DNA of 52,325 nucleotides, from NCBI GenBank assembly GCA_001687465.1, contig LVLI01000261.1:1-52325 (forward strand), read 5' to 3'. Both the position numbers and the translations under genes were made by a program. The stretch is from Halocafeteria seosinensis (taxonomy: Eukaryota; Sar; Bigyra; Bicosoecida). The stretch's first letter is position 1. Every line of letters starts with the position of its first letter. The notes under the pieces were generated by a model that was not told the origin of the DNA, did no database searches, and saw only the letters and a program-made list of their open reading frames with translations. This document shows, piece by piece, positions 44,901 to 52,325 of this stretch.

Positions 44901-46879
44901 TCATCCGTGTAGCCATGCAGAGGAAACATTTAAGCCAATCAGTAACTTACATTGCTCATATGAGCTAGCGAGAAAGATACAAAAGGGAACAAAACGTCCA
45001 ACCATGTCTTTTCATCGAAGTGCTCAGAGAGAGAAATCAAGATGTTTATAGTTCCTGAAGAATCCAGCTTCAGTTAAAGAGAGGCCTCGCTGAAGGACTG
45101 AACAAAGATATTCACTTACGTATTGTAGGGTGGCACAACGCAAGTCTCAAGAGGAAGCGATTGCTGCAACGACTTTGAAGTAACGTGCTGTAAAGGTCGA
45201 GCCAGGCTGCGTGTCCCAAACACTCTGACTAACGAGTAAGCACAGAGGATCTAGATTTTGAAGGCAACCTACAGTCTGAACGCTCCCACTGGTGCTCTTC
45301 ATCATCCAACCGCAACAATTCTTCAGGACTCAAAACAGTGGAAACCCCATCAGTTCTGAGACCAGCTATAATTCCCCCAAGGACCGGCGACACCACGTCG
45401 GTTGCAGCTAACAGCGTCAGCATCGCCGGAAATGCGCAATCCGAGTCGGCGAGTGAGTAAAGTTTAGGATTCGCATCGTCTCGTTCTCTTTCTTCAGATC
45501 GTGCATCTGCCAACGCGTCATATAAAGAAACTATGACTTCGTTTATAAAGCCTCTCTGTGGGGCACTAGTTGATTGCTTCGTTGCACAGCCAAAAGTTTG
45601 TTCCGTATATGAGCGCGCGGAGTGTGGATTCTTCAAGGCCTCGTATAGCTCATTTAAGCTTTCATAACTGACATGCCGCGTGTTGCTGATTCTGCCCATT
45701 GCAAGTTGAATGCAATGGTCGCTTACTAATCCTCCCATATTCCAGGCGGCAGTCATAGTCTTCGAGTCTTTGGCAATCTGAATAGACCCGCTAAGCTTAC
45801 GTGTTACACTGAGGAGGTACGAAGCTACCTAACTTACTTTCAGAAGATGAAAGGCTACCATTGGAGCATAGCCACGCCCGTTTTCTCCCGCAATTGCACC
45901 AAGAACTCCTAAACTTGCATCTCTGCAGGAATTGCGTTACTGCAAAGAGTGTCATGCGTCTCGAATGGACACCGTGACTGACGTACTGTAAGATACCGGC
46001 ATCGTCACTTTCAGCAACAATACTACACAACTTAGGAATGTCCACAGGAAACGGAAACTTGGAAACCGTAGTTCCCTCTGTAGATCTATCAGCAAATAGT
46101 TTGCGTGCCAACGCAAATAGGTTCTGAAGCACAGCCAGGAAAAAGTCTATGGTACTCCTACACTATTCGGAAGGGTATATACACCGACATACTTGCAGAG
46201 TATCTAATATCTTTTTCCTTCTTTCCCAACTTAATCCACCAGAAGCTACTACAATTCTTTCGAGCCTAGGCACTCCTTCCTGCTTAATAATTTCCCAAAA
46301 TGGGTTGCCAGAAGCAGCTCCTCTGTCAGCAGCACAACTCGCAACCTTTTGAAGGCGTCTCGTTAGTGCAAATTCGATAAATAAAGCTTACTTTTCAACA
46401 AGTTCAGTGAACTTTGGTTTAGTAGCAAAGACTTTGAACATGTTACCGGCATGCTGCATACATATTCTGGAAAAAGTTCCAAAAACAGAAGATGACTGTG
46501 GGCACCTCAACCGGTTCTCGATAATTCAACTTACTCTTCTATCCAGCCATCAGCTCTTAGCGTAAGAATCTGGCCATACGCTCCGAGGAACGCTTTCAGC
46601 GCTTCCACCGTCTCTTCAATTATCTTGTGTTTATCCGAATCCTCTCGGGGTCCTTGGGCATAATTCTTTGCTTCCTCATACCATATCTGAAAAATATCAT
46701 CCGCGGCATCTCTGTAGGAGCATCAAAAGCGGATTCTCGGATGCGTTACAGCTTAAACAAACGACGGCAAGTACGGGAATCGCTTACGGAAGGGGAAATA
46801 CGCACCTTAATTGAGAAGAATCGGGCTTCCCTTCTCGAAAGCGCTGGGTGGCTTCCGCCACCTTCAAGTTCGCAGTCAT
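41943..46879 (-). CDS. Large alpha-helical (HEAT/ARM-like) protein, family unknown
   Basis: Seventeen exons can be chained from an ATG at 46879 to a TAG at 41943-41945. They sum to 3,876 nt (1,291 aa) with phases closing. The protein is almost wholly helical with Leu/Ala-rich repeats such as AALAFDTML and ALLALVNCSS, like an importin, exportin or other alpha-solenoid. The C-terminal 100 residues are Pro-rich and disordered. I cannot name a family. Two weak points: exon 3 to 4 needs a 33-nt intron (46359-46391) to keep frame, and coding-like sequence upstream suggests extra 5' exons. Exons are 46879-46806, 46711-46535, 46466-46392, 46358-46193, 46123-45987, 45922-45838, 45777-45273, 45206-45120, 45054-44951, 44888-44683, 44609-44232, 44166-44007, 43938-43789, 43724-42765, 42690-42574, 42501-42420 and 42355-41943. 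Confidence 0.75.
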
Positions 46880-47611
46880 TCTCTTAAGCCACCACAAATG
46901 TCGAAAAGTCTGCACGTCAGACCGTCTTTCCTATATGAGATAAATAAACTCACGCACAGATGACTATGTCAGACAATATACCGATTGTTGGATGTATAAT
47001 GCGAATAGGAAGATCCTTAAGGCTTAGCCAACACTCGGGGACGTCAACTTCAACCTGCCGAGTTACAAGTACTGTGCAAGTGGTAGGAAGTGTGAATGAA
47101 ATAAAGTGGCCATTCACCCTTCCAAAGCAAGTAGTTGTGCATTATTCGGTATGCTGTGCGGAAACATTCAATGCAGTAGACGACAAGGAGCGTAGTAGCT
47201 AGAGCAGGTTGGGTAGAGAAGAATTTATCCAACTACCGGTACTGTATCATCATGTCGTCTCGGGGAGGATAGAAGAGAGCAGTTCTAAACATTGAAAAAT
47301 GGTCATCAGACCAGAAACACTGGATAGAGACCTACCATAGGCCTTACATGGCGAGGTATCCCTGAAAACTTCAACGGGGTTCTTAGCGGTTACAGCTGAC
47401 TTTCAGAGGCCACATTCGTTCTTTCACTGACAAATACATTAAATACTTTTGAGTGGTATTGATACAACCCATACTGGAACTATAACGAAACTTGCTTATC
47501 TTGCTTCAAATTAAGAAAACATGCTTTTGCTTAGAGAGGTAATTGACAGAATGGAACGGAAAAAAAAAAAAAAGTAAAAGTAAACCACACGGTGACAGAT
47601 GATTAAGAGCA
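46880..47611 (-). other. Upstream region with probable extra 5' exon of the helical protein
   Basis: A minus-strand stretch at about 47054-46950 has a good acceptor (TTGTAACTCGGCAG) and reads VPECWLSLKDLPIRIIHPTI and on to a GTGAGT donor. It is protein-like but joins the next exon in the wrong frame, giving LFDICGGLRE and then a stop. A one-base difference would link it to the gene's current start. Beyond about 47300 I see only AT-rich sequence, including an A-run near 47560. Confidence 0.35.
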
Positions 47612-48976
47612 ATGGGAACAGTAACAGCAGTGCGCATAAAGGATTACTGCACTGTATCTAAGTCAATTAAGATGCAAGTACTTCGAATTTACCTACAATG
47701 GCTGCAGTATTACCAATACGGGGAATTGATTAAGTCAGGTTCCTCGAAATATCCAGGACCCTCCGCTCATCATTCCGACACAATCCACGATTATGGACTA
47801 AACCTTGGATCTTTTGCCCAGTATTGGGCCGACGTGGAGGCATACAAAGTGAGTGGAGTGTCGCCACCACAGCATACAGTGGTTACGTCTCTAAGCTGGC
47901 CAAAGTCGACCGTGACACTACTGAGGAAGGACAAAGCTGACAATACCAGAAACTCGCTCAGGCGTTTATTTTCATTGTTTCCTGACTTTAGCGGAAGACT
48001 GGAAGCCCCGGAAAATACTTTAGTTGATGAAGATTTCATAATGCTCTCTAATATCACTGAATTGGATATTTCCGCTACTCATCTACGGTTTCCGCCGGAG
48101 GAAGCGCTGAATCACTTACGAAGGTTGAAGACATTAGTTATGTCGGCATGTCCGGATAGCATATTTTCCAATAAAAACTGCTCTGTGCTTACCAACCTTC
48201 AGAAATTAACGATGTCCCGATGCAATCAATCTACAGTGAGTGATACGGTGTTTCATTTTTTCGGCGAGCTACGAGCGCTTGACCTGGCTTTCTGTGATCA
48301 GGAGACTATTACCGACAAAGCATTTTCGCATCTTTCAAAGTTAACAAAGCTCTTTATGAATCAATGTAAGCAATCTACTATTAGCGAAAAGGCTTTCGAG
48401 CACTTACCTAACGTCAAGACACTTAATATATCCGGTTGCGTGCAAACCGGACTGGGCAACGAAATGTTCAAACATCTTGGAAAGCTCAAAGAGTTGAGAA
48501 TGATTGGAGTTGACCAACCCTCAATTTCAGATCTGGCTTTTTCTCACCTATCAAGACTCAATGTGTTGGACATGTCGTGGTGCACACAGACGACGATAAC
48601 TGATATGGCGTTTCGACATTTGAGTTCTTTGGAATCCCTCAATATGTCCGCATGTACTCAGTCAACGATAACAGACAGAGCCTTTGCACATTTGAGAAGT
48701 TTGACGGCACTGTATTTGGCAGATTGCGATTATGTTCCTCAAAGGTTCAGTGCTTTGGCATCACAGCAAGGCTTGTTTGTTCTAGACATATCAAGGTGCA
48801 CTCAACTAAAACTGTCTGAAATCCCCTGCGGACTCCTTGGGCATCTTCAATGTCTCAGTGTCGACGGGCTCTCTCAAGATGCAAACACAATGAAAGAAGA
48901 CCTCAAATATGAACTGAAACAAAAATTGCCTGTCTCCTTTCCAAGGAGAATGGACATGGCTTTTACATATCTCTAA
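47612..48976 (+). CDS. Intronless leucine-rich repeat protein (TITDxAFxHL type)
   Basis: A single open frame encodes 454 aa. Residues about 150-420 hold roughly ten LRRs of 23-25 residues on the pattern L-x-x-L-x-M-S-x-C-x-Q-x-T-I-T-D-x-A-F-x-H-L, for instance LNVLDMSWCTQTTITDMAFR. This cysteine-containing type resembles the LRRs of F-box and other protist proteins. The N-terminal 140 residues have no recognised domain; a degenerate F-box was looked for and not seen. No signal peptide is obvious. The lack of introns contrasts with its neighbours. The start is uncertain: ATG at 47672 is an alternative. Confidence 0.8.
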   Translation: MGTVTAVRIKDYCTVSKSIKMQVLRIYLQWLQYYQYGELIKSGSSKYPGPSAHHSDTIHDYGLNLGSFAQYWADVEAYKVSGVSPPQHTVVTSLSWPKSTVTLLRKDKADNTRNSLRRLFSLFPDFSGRLEAPENTLVDEDFIMLSNITELDISATHLRFPPEEALNHLRRLKTLVMSACPDSIFSNKNCSVLTNLQKLTMSRCNQSTVSDTVFHFFGELRALDLAFCDQETITDKAFSHLSKLTKLFMNQCKQSTISEKAFEHLPNVKTLNISGCVQTGLGNEMFKHLGKLKELRMIGVDQPSISDLAFSHLSRLNVLDMSWCTQTTITDMAFRHLSSLESLNMSACTQSTITDRAFAHLRSLTALYLADCDYVPQRFSALASQQGLFVLDISRCTQLKLSEIPCGLLGHLQCLSVDGLSQDANTMKEDLKYELKQKLPVSFPRRMDMAFTYL

Positions 48977-49147
48977 GTTGTGTAAAGAACTTGGTATGAA
49001 CATTGTGTGAACTACCGGTATTGGTATTTGAGAATCATACTCATAAAATTCGAAGCCCCGATGAGAATGAATTTCTCTGTAGTCAATAGCTTTTTCTCGC
49101 CAATAGTTGAAATGACTCAAATTTCACATGGATACATTGCTCTATCG

Positions 49148-50557
49148 TCAGCAACGCGCGTAGCCCTTGTTGCTCAACTCAGTTCTTCTAGGTAACCAAC
49201 ACTCAGTGGAATAAGGATGTACACCCCGCAAAAAGGATTGTGTGAGTTCCATGTGACTGCGAGGATGGTCTCGGCTCTTCGCTCTACCTGTGCCGTCAGC
49301 ACCGTCTGTTTTCGGAAGCCTTTGACGATACATGGGGTCCGAAGGCGTAATGCAGGTCGCGTTTTCACGGTAGGTCTCCGACTGCTGTACCACTGTTACC
49401 ATACATGGTACTTCCGCCGGACTACCAGTGGGAGAGGACACAGGAAAGTTGGTGATCGCACGCGATCCGCGATATTTTCTTGCAGCCTCATCATATGCTT
49501 TCGCTGCGGCAGTGCTTGTGTCGAAATACCCGAGAGTGATCTTTCCCTTGTCGAGAGTAATAGTTGCCCTCCAGCAGCCGTCTTTACGGAGCTCGACGCC
49601 TCGAAACGGCCGTCTTCGTTCAGAAGATTCTTGCATCAGAGTAGCATTCTGCTGTTTTGGGGATTGGGATAATGCAGCCTCAATAGAAAAATATTGAGTC
49701 GTCTTCCTCTGCGTCACTTGCTCACAAGATTCAGCCGAGGAATGGAATTTACAGGCTGCAAGAGATCTAGGTCATATTGCGCTTAAGCCAGAGTCAATGT
49801 AAAATTTATTTACCTTTATCCTTCTGATCTGCAACGCAGGAGCCAGGTGGGCTTGCGTTGTCGCAGTGACCTCTGTAATTGTTGCAAAAATTCGCTTAAT
49901 TTCATTTCGCAGTCAGCACAAACATCAATCGTACCCCCTCCTTTTCCCGCAACGTCTTTGCCGCTTTCTACTCTTTCACCTTTCGTGATAGAGGCACTGT
50001 TATCACAATTCCGAGAGTTGGAGTCTGGAGGCGCAACAACCAACCATACTCCGCACTCGCGTTAGGGTACGCTAAAATTCCAACCAATACGCACCTATTC
50101 TGTCCGGCTGAGCGCGATATGTTTTCAAAGTTCGCAGAGCCTCACATGCTATTTCGAACAAGGATATGGGATCTTCTGAAGTACTCCTCGCAGTGGAATT
50201 TCCGACGAGTTGTCGCCATGACTCGCATGACTGGTTGGAGAAGACGTCCTTTGATGCAGGATCTGCGAAGGGTAGAACCGCAAAGCGCTACTGTATCAAT
50301 ACTGTATCTCTCGTTCGAAGGACGCCAGCTATGTTCGTACCTGACGATGAGGGGGAATCGGTAGCAGGTACCGCCCCTATCTTCGGGTCTGACTCTTTAG
50401 CCCCAAACTCCGTGCGGCTTCGTTTCGTTCTCGTAGAGGGATTCGGAGAAGGGGAGAAGTGTAGGCCCAGCGGCGCTAAAACCGGACTATCCAAAGGTCT
50501 TTTATGTTCTAGGATATTGCTTGAGTGACGTGATTGTACGAGCGAGTTGGTTGACAT
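49148..50557 (-). CDS. AP2-domain protein (splicing unresolved)
   Basis: The last exon (to 49148) encodes an AP2/ERF-type DNA-binding domain at about 49450-49620: RPFRGVELRKDGCWRATITL, GYFDTSTAAAKAYDEAA and RGSRAITNFP. Three upstream exons are credible: 50557-50341 (Ser/Pro-rich start MSTNSLVQSRHSS), 50262-50095, and one from 50024 that reads GTIDVCADCEMKLSEFLQQL. I could not join the third to the AP2 exon in frame without choosing a weak donor or an intron of about 160-210 nt, so the middle may be mis-modelled or frameshifted. Plant and algal AP2 proteins are transcription factors. Related domains also occur in mobile homing endonucleases, but no HNH motif is seen. Confidence 0.65.
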
Positions 50558-51262
50558 CGGAGCATGGTGAGTAACCTAGGTCTTTCATCCCTAGGCAATG
50601 GCTCGGTAAACCTTCGGTTTCCCTCGAAATGTTATGGTATATTACAAATCAATGCGCCTCATATAGAGGACAGTGGTAGACGATTGCGACATTCACAAAA
50701 CAAAGAAGGACGATTTATAACATTCATGAATCCCTGTGGCATCAATACTGATATAGAGGACATAGAAAATTGAATTCTACACCTAATATAGACATTCATA
50801 CATGTTTTCATTTATTCAAATCTCCTTATATAGCGTCAATAAATGAAGACGTGCTGACATTTTGACGTTGAAGTTGGACGTTTGAAGGAGTTCGAAGTTC
50901 GAACCAGTGGTGTGAATATTTGCAGCCCTCCCTGTGAAACTTCATATTTGACTTTTTGGTCGTAAAAAACTCTAGATTTGCCTTTTCAAATTTTTTGCAT
51001 TGACTTCGCTCGCATCAGGTTAAAGGAAGTTTGTACCGGTAGCTACAGAGCCAACTGAAACGACAAAACATAAAAGAAGAAAAAAATGGCTGCGATACAT
51101 ACCGCAAGGGTGCAATATCAAAGAGAAAGGCAACGAGGGAGTCGAAGAGGAATCCTTCGCAAGTAGCATCGAAGACTGTTTGGAGGGCCCATGTGGCGTC
51201 ACAGAAGACAAACACCTTCAAGAATGCCTATGTCGAGAGTCTAGACAAAGGAAAGAGCCTGA
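50558..51262. other. Intergenic, no clear gene
   Basis: A plus-strand frame of 70 codons at 50564-50773 starts ATGGTGAGT, so it could instead be another start codon followed by an intron. It lacks recognisable content. The rest is AT-rich. A GTTCGAACC-like sequence near 50895 hinted at a tRNA T-arm, but no cloverleaf could be built. Confidence 0.4.
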
Positions 51263-52325
51263 ATGACGAGAATGTTTATCCATCTCGTTGAAGTGCTACG
51301 ACAACTTATTTTCCCTCCAAAACATGGAAACGAGAAAAGCACTGGGCAAGATGGCGGTTGTGATGGAGAAGACAAAGGATACTCTTTGTCTCAGCAGGAC
51401 GATGTGGAGTCGAAGCCTGAGGTGAACGTTGTCGGTAGTAGTAAAACGGCGGCGGATGATATTACCAGTGGTCTGAAACAATTTGGAATAACGAGTGAAC
51501 CATCAGGAGTCCAGTTTTTCCTGCTAAAACATGGAAGTGAGAAAGAACTGAGGCAATGGGGAACTTGAGAGGAAACATCCACCTTGTGTTGGACCAGGAG
51601 ACTCTCTGCCTCCACACGACGTTGCACAGTCAAAGTCTACAGTAAACGTTGTCGATACAAGTGAAGTGGTGGACAATGATAGTAACAGCAGTCGAGTGGT
51701 GAGCGAAATAGGTGTGCCTGCCCAAGCAAGCGTTTCCCTACCGGAGGGTTGTCGGAGCAGAACGCAGATCGATGATGAGATGCAGAACTACTCAGTCGTG
51801 TCAAGTGTGGGGCAAGGGCATGGTAGTGCTGGCAGCAAAGGGCGAGTCAACAACACGGGGCCGATCACAAAGGATTTGCCTGGTTCATATCCGTAACGAT
51901 TACTTATAACCAAGGCCATGACGTGTTGGAGGCGGCGGCAAGTGATGGTCCAATTATTTGGACACGCTATCTTCCGCTGCGGATCTTGTTTTTCGCGGTC
52001 CTGGATGAAAATCGAAAGCCAGTGTTTAAAACTTTTGAAGAGTTCCACAATGCACTTCGTTCACAGCCCTTGGACCAAGAATTGGGAATTACAGTAGCAC
52101 CGGTTGATTTCCGCATGGAATGCGGCTCACAAATGGTGGCGAATCACGTGAATGGTGAAGCACAGTGCCTCAAGGACAAGCTCATCCCGCTCTTCGAAAG
52201 GGCACGGACTGAATGGTTCCACCTTAAGAACCTCCCAATGGTGAGGAGCGCAGAGATTAGGTTCATACGCAGGGCTTCAAACGCGGCTGCCGACCGCTTG
52301 GCTAAGACCGCGTCAAACAACCCAG
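51263..52325 (+). mobile_element. Decayed retroelement with RNase H-like C-terminal segment
   Basis: Three frames must be combined. Frame one (51263-51568) is a hydrophilic region ending in a stop. Frame two (to 51896) continues similar low-complexity sequence. Frame three, from about 51850 to the window end, reads GFAWFIS, then GSQMVANHVNGEAQCLKDKL and finally EIRFIRRASNAAADRLAKTA. The last parts match the C-terminal half of an RNase H type I fold, with the final Asp in AADRLAK. In the DSQxVxxxVNGE motif the catalytic Asp position is Gly. The frame changes and missing residue suggest a dead retrotransposon. It runs off the window. Confidence 0.55.
51312..51735 (+). repeat. Imperfect tandem repeat of about 213 bp within the retroelement
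   Basis: AAAACATGGAA..GAGAAA occurs at about 51319 and again at about 51532. Downstream GT(G/A)AACGTTGTCG occurs at 51422 and 51643. The encoded motif VNVVGSSK/VNVVDTSE is thereby duplicated. The second unit has lost the frame of the first. Confidence 0.6.

Noticed and set aside
47555-47580. A-run before the intronless LRR gene as a retrocopy poly-A tail
   Set aside because: It lies upstream of the coding strand start, the wrong end for a retrocopy tail of this gene, and no target-site duplication was seen.
50880-50910. tRNA-like T-arm (GTTCGAACC)
   Set aside because: No acceptor, D or anticodon stems could be paired on either strand.
1-52325. CRISPR arrays, operons, ribosome binding sites and bacterial promoters
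   Set aside because: The window is eukaryotic nuclear DNA with spliceosomal introns; no spaced direct-repeat array was seen.

Overview
This is intron-rich nuclear DNA from a eukaryote, most likely a unicellular protist or alga. Most genes carry several short GT-AG introns (about 60-90 nt, donors GTAAG/GTATG/GTACG). TAA, TAG and TGA all end well-supported genes, so the standard code applies. The window holds actin, ribosomal protein S4, EF-1alpha, E2F, ATAD3, GPN2 and TSR2. It also holds P2X-like receptors, which occur patchily in protists, and an AP2-domain gene, which is most typical of plastid-bearing lineages. These do not fix the lineage. Exon structures below were built by hand from splice motifs and reading-frame continuity; I give the frame sum where it closes.

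Layout. 1-3,010: retroelement chromodomain scrap, then a diverged tandem duplication of about 1.3 kb carrying a coiled-coil gene, with a relic of the OPT gene between the copies. 3,605-13,152, mostly minus strand: OPT transporter, GPN2 GTPase, and two tandem P2X-like receptor genes. 13,680-14,160: apparent pseudogene. 14,983-16,649: actin. 17.0-20.3 kb: two unrecognised genes and a CANT1-type apyrase. 20.6-29.6 kb: GOLD+TTC39/IML2 protein, long-chain acyl-CoA synthetase, and a leukotriene-A4-hydrolase-like protease with a membrane tail. 30.0-37.9 kb: exon-per-repeat LRR protein, PH protein, ATAD3, RPS4. 38.1-41.9 kb: E2F, EF-1alpha, TSR2. 41.9-46.9 kb: 17-exon helical protein of about 1,291 aa. 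47.6-50.6 kb: intronless LRR protein and AP2-domain gene. 51.3-52.3 kb: decayed retroelement with an RNase H-like end.

How the genes may work together. Two P2X-like channels and an apyrase of the extracellular/secretory nucleotidase family lie within about 12 kb, a possible purinergic neighbourhood. RPS4, EF-1alpha and TSR2 form a translation group. ACSL and LTA4H-like genes diverge from one 302-bp interval. Actin and RPS4 share an odd layout: the first intron splits the gene directly after the ATG, and its 5' end is nearly identical in the two genes.
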